64,000 nt of DNA from CAYONP01 sp964405335 (GTDB taxonomy: Bacteria > Armatimonadota > UBA10988), in contig CAYONP010000019.1 of assembly GCA_964405335.1 (NCBI GenBank), positions 1 through 64,000 on the forward strand, written 5' to 3'. The notes beneath the pieces were generated by a model. That model searched no databases. It was not told where the DNA came from and was given only the letters and a program-made list of their open reading frames with translations. Each line of letters starts with the position of its first letter. Within the stretch, counting starts at the first letter, position 1. Shown piece by piece: positions 10,298-17,854 of this stretch. The position numbers and the translations under genes are program-made.

Positions 10298-13200
10298 CTA
10301 GAACGTGTTGCCGATGGCGATGATGGTCGTCGCCAGGGCGCCGACCACCTGCGCCACCGCCTGAATCGTCCGCAGCGGATCGGTCTCGCGCGGCAGGTTG
10401 ATCATCCGCGGCGGGACCAGAATCAGGTCGCCGCGCCGGATGCGGTCGTTCGGCCGGTAGACGTCGACCGTGCCGTCGGCGTGTAGCACGCGGGTCTCGC
10501 GCACGTCGGCGTCGTTGGTGAAGTCACCGGCCAGTCGCACATAGTCGCGCAGCGTCCGACCCTCGGCATAGGGATAGCCCTGGCTGACCGCCACCTCGCC
10601 CATGACGGTGATCATCTCGGGTACGCGGTGGACCAGCAGCACGTCGTTCGGCCGCAGTTCCAGGTCGGTCTCGCCGGCGAGGATGGCGGCCAGGTCGATC
10701 TGGATGCGGATGTACTCGGGCAGGAAGCGCTCGACGCGGCGGATGTTGCCCGGCTCGGTCGTCTCGCCAACCGTCTCGGTCGGCGTCTCCATGCGCTGGA
10801 GCAGTTCCTCGATGTCCTCTTCGATCTGGGTCAGGTCGCGCCGCTGCGAGAGCAGCTCGGCCAGCGGGCTGCGTACCGCGCCGATGGGCAGGTCGCGGCG
10901 CACCTGGGGCAACTGCTCGACCCGCGCATTGCCCTGCCGGGCCAGCACATAGCCGATGTTGTCGCGCTCGTTGCGCTGCACGAAGTACTCCCACACCTCC
11001 GAGGCGAACAGCGCCTGCTCGGGCGGGATCACCTCCTCGACCCGGCGGAGCAGCATGGCGCCTTCGGCAAAGGCGTTCTCGGTCACCCCGCCGACGCGCT
11101 CGAGCAGCATCTCGCGCAGGCTCTCGCCGTCGCCGCGCAGCGCGAACTGCCCCTGCGTGTGCACCGCGCCGCGAATGAGCACATGCTCCGGCGCGTGCAG
11201 GTAAGCACCGAGTGTGTTCAGATAGGCGCTGTCGCCGTCCTGCAAGACCAGGTTGGCCGTCTCGTCGCCAGCCATCACCGCCCGCAGGTCGACCGGGATG
11301 ACATCGGCCGACAGGCCCCGCGCGCGGGCCAGCTCGCAGGTCATCATGCCGATGCCGAGGGTCGGTCCGCCGGCCATCCAGATCAGGTCGCGCAGCGTCA
11401 TGCCCTCGGTCCGCGGGTACTGGCCCGGGTTCTGAACGGTGCCGCGGATCTCGACCGTCGCCTCGAGGTGCACCGCCTCGTCGAGCCGCAGGACGGTGAG
11501 CTGGTCGCCGTCCTCGAGCGGCAGGTTGAGCGGGCCGTCGAGGTCGATCCAGAGCACCACGCCCTGGCCGTTGGGCGTCCGGCGCCAGAGCGAAGCCCGC
11601 TCACGATAGGCTTCGGGAGTCGCTCCGCCGGCGCGGACCATCAGCTCCTCGATCGTCATGCCGATGGTCAGGTCCATCGCGCCGGGCCGATAGACCGCGC
11701 CGTCGACCCGCACCTGCGGAGTGTTGACCACCGCCTGGGCCGGCAGGATCTCGAGCACGTCGCCGGGCTGCAGCACCAGGTTGTGCTCGGGGTCCAGGTC
11801 GCTGGCCCGCAGCAGATTGACCGCGATGCTGCGCACCCGCCCGTCATCGTCGATCCGCCGCAGATAGGCATGATGCAGATCGGCGCCGGTCTGCACGCCC
11901 CGCGCATCGTCGAGCAGGTCGGCGACGGTCATGCCCTCATACAGCGGCTTCCAGCCCGGTTGGTTGACCATGCCGGTGATCGAGACGATCGGCTCGCCCG
12001 GCGTGCCGATCAGATCGGCGCTCGCGACCTCGAGCAGGTCGTCGGCGGCGAGCAGCAGGTTGTGCGCCGGGTCGCCCTGCATCGCCGCGCCGAGGTCGAC
12101 GGTCAGTCGCTCGGTCTGGCCGGTGCCCGGCACCAGGCGTTGCAGCCGCGCCCGCGACCGCGCTCGCGGCAGCGTGCCGCCGGCCAGCTCGAGCAGGTCG
12201 GCCACCCTCATGCCGGTCGACAGCGGGAAGCTGGCGGGCTGGCGGACCAGCCCCTCGATGCGCACCAGCGGCGCGCCGCCGAGCTCGTGCACAAACGCAA
12301 CGCGGAGCTGGTCGCCGTTCTGCAGCAGCGGATTGGGCTCGGGCTGCCCGCCGCCCGGCACGGCGGAGAGGTCGATCCGGATATCCTCCGGCCGCCCGCT
12401 GGCCATGCTGGTCAACACGGCGCCGGTCATCGCCGCGCCGGGCGCCAGGCCGCCGGCGCGGAGAATCAGCTCGTTGACCGTGAACCGCCCGGCGGTCTGA
12501 TAGGTGTCCGGGTAGTTCACCGCCCCAAACACGGCGACGGTGATGGGTGGGCGGTCGAGTAACCGGGTGATGGTGACCACGTCGCCCGGCTGCAGGGGCA
12601 CGTTGGCCGCGTCGCCGCCGGCAATCAGGTCGGCAATCACAAAGCTGATTGCCTCGCGTCCGCCGTCGGGCTGCAGGCGGTTGATCTGCCCGGTCGGTGC
12701 GTAGCCGACACCACTCACGCCCTGCGCCAGGGCCACCAGCTCGCCGAGTGTGATGCCCTCACGCCAGCCGTAGGTGCCCCGCCGGTTGACCGCGCCCTCG
12801 ATCACCAGTTGGCGGTTCGGCGAGCCGAGCAACTGCACCTCAATCTGGTCGCCGTGGCGCAGCGGCTCCACCGTCGCGAGCCGCTCGTCGCCGGCCATCA
12901 CCGCGCCGACCGGGATGTCGATCAGCACCTCCTGCACATAGTCCTCAACGCGGACCACCTGCAGACCGGTCGCGCGGGGTAGCACGCCGCCGGCGAGCGC
13001 GAGCGCCTCGGCAACGCTCTGTTCGTCGACCAGCTCATAGCGCGCCTGTCGAACCACGCCGCCGCCGACCGCGACCAGCCTCCGGGCGACGAAGACGTGG
13101 ATCGAGTCACCGTCGCGCAGCACCTCGTCGACGCCCGGTTCACCTTCGAGCAGGGACGGGTAGAGGTCGATGGCCCGATCGACTCCGCCGCGGACCAGGC

Positions 13201-13972
13201 GAACCGTGCGGAGCGAGGCGCTCGCGCGCGGCCCGCCGGCGGCCGCCAGGGCGTCCATCAAGGTCGCGAAGCCACTCAAGGTGAGCGTCGAGTTGCCCCG
13301 CCGCACCTCGCCGGTCACCTTTACCCGGATCGAGTGCAGTCCGGCCAGCGAGACCAGCACGCGCGCGGCCCGGGGCCCGCGACGCTGCACCTCGCGGGTG
13401 AGCAGCTCCTTCAGCTCGCCGTAGCTGAGCCCGCTGACCGCCACCGGGTCGACCGGTCCGAAGCCAATCCGGCCGTCGCTCTGCACCTGCGCCTCGACGG
13501 TCACCGGATCGACCAGGTCGTTCCAGTAGGTGACGCTGAACCGGTCGCCCGGCTGCACGCGATACGACGGCGGCGGCTCGGCGATGCTATGCGGCGGCAG
13601 CAGCGACTGGGTGTACCGGTCGATCGCCTGTTGGCGGAAGATCGCCTGGCCGAACAGCGGTAGCTCCCGAGCCGCCTCGGCCTCGATTTCGTCGAGCAGC
13701 GCGGTCAGTTCGGCACTGACCGTGGTCACCTGCGGCCGAGGTGGGTAGAACTCGCGCGCGGCGGGGAACCGCACGGCCGGCTCCTCCGGCTCGTCGGCCT
13801 CGCTCAGGGGCGGCCGCTGCACCGGCTGTTCGTCCGTCTCCAGCTCCGGCCGGGTCGGCGGGTCGGATGGCGCGAAGCCTGGCCGCTCGCGCGGTTCGCC
13901 GCCGATCTGCGCGGCCGAGGGCAGGAGGAGGAAGAGGGCCACGGCGACCAGGCGGAGCGGCCGTGCCAGCAT
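10298..13972 (-). CDS. Giant polysaccharide export protein with about ten SLBB domains
   Basis: 1224 residues. A signal peptide (MLARPLRLVAVALFLLLPSAAQ) is followed by a Pro/Glu-rich linker, a Wza-type polysaccharide export domain near residues 130-220 (YRVQPGDRFSVTYWNDL) and about ten SLBB units, each of the form (V/I)xGxVxxPGxY...GxTLxDLIxxAGG, up to about residue 1170. The C-terminus ends in a single hydrophobic helix (IQAVAQVVGALATTIIAIG) like the outer-membrane helix of Wza. Likely forms an outer-membrane or envelope-spanning conduit for exopolysaccharide. ATG 13972 has an AAGGGAG ribosome site. Upstream lies tRNA-Thr with its promoter and no terminator between. Canonical Wza is about 380 residues, so this is unusually long. 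Confidence 0.85.
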   Translation of the reverse strand: MLARPLRLVAVALFLLLPSAAQIGGEPRERPGFAPSDPPTRPELETDEQPVQRPPLSEADEPEEPAVRFPAAREFYPPRPQVTTVSAELTALLDEIEAEAARELPLFGQAIFRQQAIDRYTQSLLPPHSIAEPPPSYRVQPGDRFSVTYWNDLVDPVTVEAQVQSDGRIGFGPVDPVAVSGLSYGELKELLTREVQRRGPRAARVLVSLAGLHSIRVKVTGEVRRGNSTLTLSGFATLMDALAAAGGPRASASLRTVRLVRGGVDRAIDLYPSLLEGEPGVDEVLRDGDSIHVFVARRLVAVGGGVVRQARYELVDEQSVAEALALAGGVLPRATGLQVVRVEDYVQEVLIDIPVGAVMAGDERLATVEPLRHGDQIEVQLLGSPNRQLVIEGAVNRRGTYGWREGITLGELVALAQGVSGVGYAPTGQINRLQPDGGREAISFVIADLIAGGDAANVPLQPGDVVTITRLLDRPPITVAVFGAVNYPDTYQTAGRFTVNELILRAGGLAPGAAMTGAVLTSMASGRPEDIRIDLSAVPGGGQPEPNPLLQNGDQLRVAFVHELGGAPLVRIEGLVRQPASFPLSTGMRVADLLELAGGTLPRARSRARLQRLVPGTGQTERLTVDLGAAMQGDPAHNLLLAADDLLEVASADLIGTPGEPIVSITGMVNQPGWKPLYEGMTVADLLDDARGVQTGADLHHAYLRRIDDDGRVRSIAVNLLRASDLDPEHNLVLQPGDVLEILPAQAVVNTPQVRVDGAVYRPGAMDLTIGMTIEELMVRAGGATPEAYRERASLWRRTPNGQGVVLWIDLDGPLNLPLEDGDQLTVLRLDEAVHLEATVEIRGTVQNPGQYPRTEGMTLRDLIWMAGGPTLGIGMMTCELARARGLSADVIPVDLRAVMAGDETANLVLQDGDSAYLNTLGAYLHAPEHVLIRGAVHTQGQFALRGDGESLREMLLERVGGVTENAFAEGAMLLRRVEEVIPPEQALFASEVWEYFVQRNERDNIGYVLARQGNARVEQLPQVRRDLPIGAVRSPLAELLSQRRDLTQIEEDIEELLQRMETPTETVGETTEPGNIRRVERFLPEYIRIQIDLAAILAGETDLELRPNDVLLVHRVPEMITVMGEVAVSQGYPYAEGRTLRDYVRLAGDFTNDADVRETRVLHADGTVDVYRPNDRIRRGDLILVPPRMINLPRETDPLRTIQAVAQVVGALATTIIAIGNTF

Positions 13973-14029
13973 GGGCAACTCCCTTCGCGGCCGCCACGGC
14001 GTGGGCGCTGCCGGCGGCGTCACGCGCGA

Positions 14030-14102
14030 AGCCAACGGTCGGATTCGAACCGACGACCTGCGCATTACGAGTGCGCTGCTCTACCAACTGAGCTACGTTG
14101 GC
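14030..14102 (-). tRNA. tRNA-Thr (anticodon CGT)
   Basis: 73-nt cloverleaf on the minus strand: acceptor GCCAACG pairs with CGTTGGC, D-arm GCTC...GAGC, anticodon arm GCGCA-CTCGTAA-TGCGC giving CGT (reads ACG), T-arm GTCGG-TTCGAAT-CCGAC, discriminator U. CCA is not encoded. Transcribed from the promoter at 14113-14141 and followed 57 nt later by the SLBB gene. Confidence 0.96.
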
Positions 14103-14112
14103 AACGCCGCCC

Positions 14113-14141
14113 AATCTACCTCCTCGACCCGCGGATGTCAA
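14113..14141 (-). promoter_or_regulatory. sigma-70 promoter of tRNA-Thr (and probably the SLBB operon)
   Basis: Minus strand: perfect -35 TTGACA (14136-14141), 17-bp spacer, -10 TAGATT (14113-14118). The predicted start point lies about four bases before the mature tRNA 5' end. No other promoter or T-rich terminator is visible between the tRNA and the SLBB start codon. Confidence 0.75.
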
Positions 14142-14195
14142 CGGAGGAACCGCCCCCGCCGGCCGCCAAACCGCGGTCTGAACAGGAGTCTCGCC

Positions 14196-15200
14196 ATGCG
14201 CGCAGTGGTCGTGGGTCTCGGTGGGCGGTCGGGCATCTGGGTCGAGACCTGCCGCAAGGTGCCCGGCGTCGAGCTGGTCGGCTGCGTCGAGCCGGTCGAG
14301 GCCGTCCGAAACGCCAAGACCGAACACTACGGTCTCGACGCGGCTCGGGTGTTCGGCACCCTCGCCGACGCCGTCGACGCCGTCGCGCCCGACTTCATCG
14401 TCGATGTCACGCCGCCCCGGGCGCATGAGTCGGTCGCGCGGCAGGCCTTCGAGGCCGGGCTCCACGTCCTCGGCGAGAAGCCGCTGAGCGACGACTTCGC
14501 CGCCGCCCAGCGGATCGTCGCCGCGGCGCAGGCGGCCGGCGTGACCCACATGATCACCCAGAACTACCGCTTCGCTGCGCCGCCGCGCACGCTGCAGCGG
14601 CTGGTGGCCGAGGGCGCGGTCGGTACCGTCGGCGAGGCGCTGGTGACCTTCTTCATGCCCTGGGCCGACCTGCCCGGCAGCCACTACGTCACGCAGCCCT
14701 ACATGCACCTGACCGACATGGGCATCCACCATTTCGACCTCATCCGCTGCGTCCTCGGCGTGGTGCCCAAGCGGGTGCTCTGCACCACCTGGAACGAACC
14801 CTGGGGCTGGCACGCCGGCGACGCTTCGCACGTCTTCTGCGCCGAGTGCGAGTGCGGTGTGCGGATCACCCACGTCGCCTGCGGCTGTTCGGTCGGCAAA
14901 CGCACCAGTTGGAACGGAGAGTGGCAGATCGAAGGCTCGGCCGGCAGTCTGACGCTGGAAGACAACCATGTCTTCATCACCCACCAGCACCGCACCGACC
15001 AGCCGCGACGCGACGAGATCCCGCTCGACGACGTAGCCAGCGGGACCGAGGCGGTGATGGCCGAGTTCGTCACCGCCATCGCCGAGGGCCGCCCGCCCGA
15101 GTGCCACAGCGCCGACAACCTGCACTCGCTGGCGATGGTCTTCGCCGGCATCGAGAGCGCCAAGACCGGCCGGTGGGTCGAGCTCGGTGAGCTTGGTTGA
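14196..15200 (+). CDS. Gfo/Idh/MocA family oxidoreductase
   Basis: 334-residue NAD(P)-dependent sugar or inositol oxidoreductase. N-terminal Rossmann fold (VVVGLGGRSGIWVE), then FIVDVTPPRAHE, the family motif GEKPLSDDFAAAQ, and in the catalytic domain QNYRF, MHLTDMGIHHFDLIRCVLG and GSAGSLTLED. ATG 14196 is preceded by AGGAG at good spacing. It stands alone, divergent from the tRNA unit and convergent with the LRR gene. Substrate unknown. A second family member is cut by the right window edge. Confidence 0.88.
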   Translation: MRAVVVGLGGRSGIWVETCRKVPGVELVGCVEPVEAVRNAKTEHYGLDAARVFGTLADAVDAVAPDFIVDVTPPRAHESVARQAFEAGLHVLGEKPLSDDFAAAQRIVAAAQAAGVTHMITQNYRFAAPPRTLQRLVAEGAVGTVGEALVTFFMPWADLPGSHYVTQPYMHLTDMGIHHFDLIRCVLGVVPKRVLCTTWNEPWGWHAGDASHVFCAECECGVRITHVACGCSVGKRTSWNGEWQIEGSAGSLTLEDNHVFITHQHRTDQPRRDEIPLDDVASGTEAVMAEFVTAIAEGRPPECHSADNLHSLAMVFAGIESAKTGRWVELGELG

Positions 15201-15222
15201 CGGTGCCGGCAGACCCAGGCGG

Positions 15223-16272
15223 CTACCTGAGCATCGCGTGATACCCGGGCAGGTTGTCGCGGCGCCGGATGGTGCACTCCGGCAGCCGGTCCTGTAGCGA
15301 GGCGACGCCTTCGGCCGTCACGCTGGTGCCGGCCAACCATAGTCGTCGGAGTTGGGCCAGGCCGGCCAGGTGGTCCAGGCCGGCATCCGTGACCTCGGTC
15401 CCACCCAGCCACAACACGCGTAGCCGGCTCAGCCCGGCGAGGTGAACCAGGCCGGCATCGGTGACCGAGCCGGTGCGAAGGCCGTCGCGGCGATGTGGGC
15501 CGAGGGGTAGGCTGGTCCAGCCGGCGCCGCTGAGGCCGAGCTCGGTCAGGTCGCTCAGGCCGGCGAGGTCGACCAGGCCGGTGTCGGTGACCCCGGTGCC
15601 GACCAGCCAGAGCAGTCGCAGGTTGGCCAGGCTGCCCAGGTCGAGCATGCCCTCGTCGGTCACGGCGGTGCCACCCAGGTCGAGTCCAGTCAGGTTGGTT
15701 GCGCCGGCGAGATGCGCCAGGCCGGCGTCGGTCACGCCGGTACACAGCGTCAAGCGCAGCTCGCGCAAGCGAGGCAGGCCGGCAAGGAGTGCCAAAGAGG
15801 AATCTGTCGTCTCGGTCCGGCTGAGCAGGATGGACTGCAGCCACGGCAGGCGCGCCAGGTGCACCAGACCGTCGTCCGTAACGTTGGTGGAGCTGAGGTC
15901 CAGCCGAGTGAGGTTGACCGCGGCGAAGTCGTCCACAAGCCGGGCCAGCTCGGCGTTGCCGATGGTCGTTGCCGGATTGAACACGACCGTAGTTCCGTCG
16001 GCAAGCAGGCCCGGATCGGCACGTTCGAGCGACAGCTCCTCACCCGGCTCGAGCTCGATCTCGCCCGGTGTGCGGCAGCGGTACTCCCAATCGGCGTCTG
16101 GGTCCCCGGCAGTCCGGGTCTGGGCGATCAGGGTCAACCCGGTCCGGGCCAAGACCGCCGGCGGCGTGCCGGGCGCCTGTCGACCCTCCGGCGCGCCAGC
16201 GGCGTGACCGCCACCCCGCCCGGCGATGACGATGGCCGCGCACAAGGCGGCCCAGATCCAGCACTGGTTCAT
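15223..16272 (-). CDS. Exported leucine-rich repeat protein
   Basis: 349 residues with a signal peptide (MNQCWIWAALCAAIVIAG) and seven to eight leucine-rich repeats of about 24 residues in the form LTxLxLxGTxVTDxGLxxLAxL (residues about 120-330). The 'VTDxGL' style is typical of planctomycete and related LRR proteins. One repeat near residue 255 is interrupted by a non-repeat insert (WTSLPLGPHRRDGLR). ATG 16272 is preceded by GGAGGTGA; the longer frame to 16338 lacks a signal peptide. Probably a surface protein-binding module; the partner is unknown. Confidence 0.82.
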   Translation of the reverse strand: MNQCWIWAALCAAIVIAGRGGGHAAGAPEGRQAPGTPPAVLARTGLTLIAQTRTAGDPDADWEYRCRTPGEIELEPGEELSLERADPGLLADGTTVVFNPATTIGNAELARLVDDFAAVNLTRLDLSSTNVTDDGLVHLARLPWLQSILLSRTETTDSSLALLAGLPRLRELRLTLCTGVTDAGLAHLAGATNLTGLDLGGTAVTDEGMLDLGSLANLRLLWLVGTGVTDTGLVDLAGLSDLTELGLSGAGWTSLPLGPHRRDGLRTGSVTDAGLVHLAGLSRLRVLWLGGTEVTDAGLDHLAGLAQLRRLWLAGTSVTAEGVASLQDRLPECTIRRRDNLPGYHAMLR

Positions 16273-16622
16273 CCGCTTCACCTCCGCATCCGCCACTGCG
16301 CCGCCAGTTGAGTACCCAACCGGAGCGCTGGAGTTCACCGGTCGCCGACGGAACCATCAAACGAGGTCAGCCCAGGGTCAGGTCCCTTTCTCTCGGTCTG
16401 TTACGTTCACGGCACGATCGCGTCATCAGTTGAGGGGTCAGGTCTCCGAATCATTCGCCGTGTTTCATATCTGGCGTGGAATCGTCAACGACAGGTTGAT
16501 TCCGGGACCTGACCCCGGGCAGGCCGAGTTGCCCTTGCGGACCGGTAGCCGCAGACTGATCGGGCGCCCGGCCGGCTATGTCGGACCGGTGCGCCGAGCC
16601 GTACGCCGCCCAGGAGGTGCCG
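16273..16622. other. 350-bp intergenic region holding REP-like element B
   Basis: The largest gene-free stretch in the window, between the divergent LRR and CuAO-N genes. It contains the composite palindromic element at 16374-16516. I see no convincing -35/-10 pair for either flanking gene here and no additional open frame with a ribosome site apart from that of the CuAO-N gene itself. Confidence 0.7.
16374..16516. repeat. REP-like element B (composite, about 143 bp)
   Basis: Two direct left arms, AGGGTCAGGTCCC (16374-16386) and GGGGTCAGGTCTC (16434-16446), and one right arm GGGACCTGACCCC (16504-16516). It looks like one complete element preceded by a partial, degenerate copy. The GTTAC core seen in the other elements occurs 26 bases into the first copy. 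Confidence 0.85.
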
Positions 16623-17762
16623 ATGAGGCGCTCGCTGCTCCTGCTGCTGACCGCTCAAGCCGTTGGCGGCTCCGCGCCGACCGGCGAACCGCTGCCCACC
16701 CTGATCCTCGGTGGCGTGACGATGGTCCCAAGCCATGCGGTCGGCGAGCTGCTGGCCATCGAAATGGCCGCCGACGCGACCGATCGGACGTGGAGCGGGC
16801 GAGTCCGGGCCGGCCCGGCCGGGAGCTCGTTTCGGCTGGTGGCGGGCAGCGCTCGGGCTAAAGTGGGTGGCCGCTCCACGCCGCTGCCACGCCCCTGCCT
16901 CGCCGCCGACGGCGAGCTCTATGTCCCGCTGAGGTTCCTCGCCGACCTGGCCGGCGCCACGGTGCGCTGGCTGCCGGCGCGGCGAGTGGTCGAGGTGGCG
17001 CGGGCCGGCGAGACTCGCGAGCTGACCGTTGCTCCCGCGTTGTTCGCCCTGGTCGATCCGCGCAGCGGGCTGCTCGTCGGTGGCTCGAATGGTGTGGCCT
17101 GGCTGAGCGCCGACACCTGCCAGGCGCAGCTTGCCGGCGGCGAGCGGTACCGGTTGGCCGGCCTGACCGAGCCCCTCGGCCAGGCGACCGGCGCCGTCCC
17201 GCGGCTCGAGGCGCCCGGCGAGTACCCCTACGTCGAGCTGTCGCCCGAACCGCCCGGCGCGGCGACTGTCGCCTCGTCCGCGCCCTGGTCGCTGCTCGCG
17301 CGCGGGGTCGCCACCAGTGCTCTGACCCAGCAGGTCTATCTCGACGCCACGCGCGCGGTGTTGGGCCAGCACCGTCTGCCCGAAGCGGTGCCCAACCTGT
17401 CGCAGGTTGTCCGCTGCGATTTGGAGGGCGACGGAATCGACGAGGTGATCCTCGCCGCGGTGGTCGCCCGCGAGGGCTACCCACAGCCCAACATCGAAGC
17501 CAACGATTACAGCTTTGTGGCGCTGCGCCAGGTGATCGGCGGCCAGGTCCGAACCACGCTGCTGGACGGCGAGTTCCATCGTCGGTCCGCCGAGTTCGCC
17601 GCGCCCAATCGCTTCGACATCGCGGCGGTGGTTGACCTCAACGGCGACGCGCGGCTGGAGATCGTGGTCTCCACGCGCTACTACGAAGGCATGGGCATGG
17701 CCGTCCATGAGCTGCGCAACGGGCGTTTGGTCAGGGCCCTCGAGAACGGCATGGGCGCATGA
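16623..17762 (+). CDS. Exported protein with copper amine oxidase N-terminal-like domain
   Basis: 379 residues: a signal peptide, then a copper-amine-oxidase-N-like domain (PF07833 type, about residues 20-140) with the typical YVPLRFLADLAGATVRW pattern, then a C-terminal half with two Asp-rich FG-GAP/EF-loop-like motifs (DLEGDGIDEVILA and DLNGDARLEIVVS), suggesting Ca2+-binding beta-propeller-type repeats. PF07833 domains are thought to bind the cell envelope or structural partners and are not oxidases. ATG 16623 follows an AGGAGG site. The gene converges on DUF6785, with element C in between. Confidence 0.75.
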   Translation: MRRSLLLLLTAQAVGGSAPTGEPLPTLILGGVTMVPSHAVGELLAIEMAADATDRTWSGRVRAGPAGSSFRLVAGSARAKVGGRSTPLPRPCLAADGELYVPLRFLADLAGATVRWLPARRVVEVARAGETRELTVAPALFALVDPRSGLLVGGSNGVAWLSADTCQAQLAGGERYRLAGLTEPLGQATGAVPRLEAPGEYPYVELSPEPPGAATVASSAPWSLLARGVATSALTQQVYLDATRAVLGQHRLPEAVPNLSQVVRCDLEGDGIDEVILAAVVAREGYPQPNIEANDYSFVALRQVIGGQVRTTLLDGEFHRRSAEFAAPNRFDIAAVVDLNGDARLEIVVSTRYYEGMGMAVHELRNGRLVRALENGMGA

Positions 17763-17767
17763 CCTGC

Positions 17768-17850
17768 GGGGTCAGGTCCCGTTGCACCGCGGTGTGTTAC
17801 CATCTTGGCGCAGAGTCGTAACCTGCCGCGTGAATCGGAGACCTGACCCC
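17768..17850. repeat. REP-like palindromic element C (83 bp), possible bidirectional terminator
   Basis: Arms GGGGTCAGGTCCC (17768-17780) and GAGACCTGACCCC (17838-17850), the same length as element A, with GTTAC/GTAAC cores 28 bases from each end and an imperfect inner stem. It fills the gap between the convergent CuAO-N and DUF6785 genes, where a strong hairpin would terminate both transcripts. Confidence 0.88.
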
Positions 17851-17854
17851 GGGA

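Noticed and set aside
10628..12562. 644-codon plus-strand open frame opposite the SLBB gene
   Set aside because: Low-complexity Gln/Arg/His composition and no motifs; the minus strand codes for repeated SLBB domains.
14030..14102. tRNA-Thr as an integration (att) site for a genomic island
   Set aside because: No integrase and no direct repeat of the tRNA 3' end is found in the neighbourhood; the surrounding genes have the same base composition.
16273..16372. A promoter for the LRR gene (TACTCA with TGAACT 17 bp upstream)
   Set aside because: Both hexamers match consensus poorly compared with the other promoters of the window, so it is not listed as a feature.
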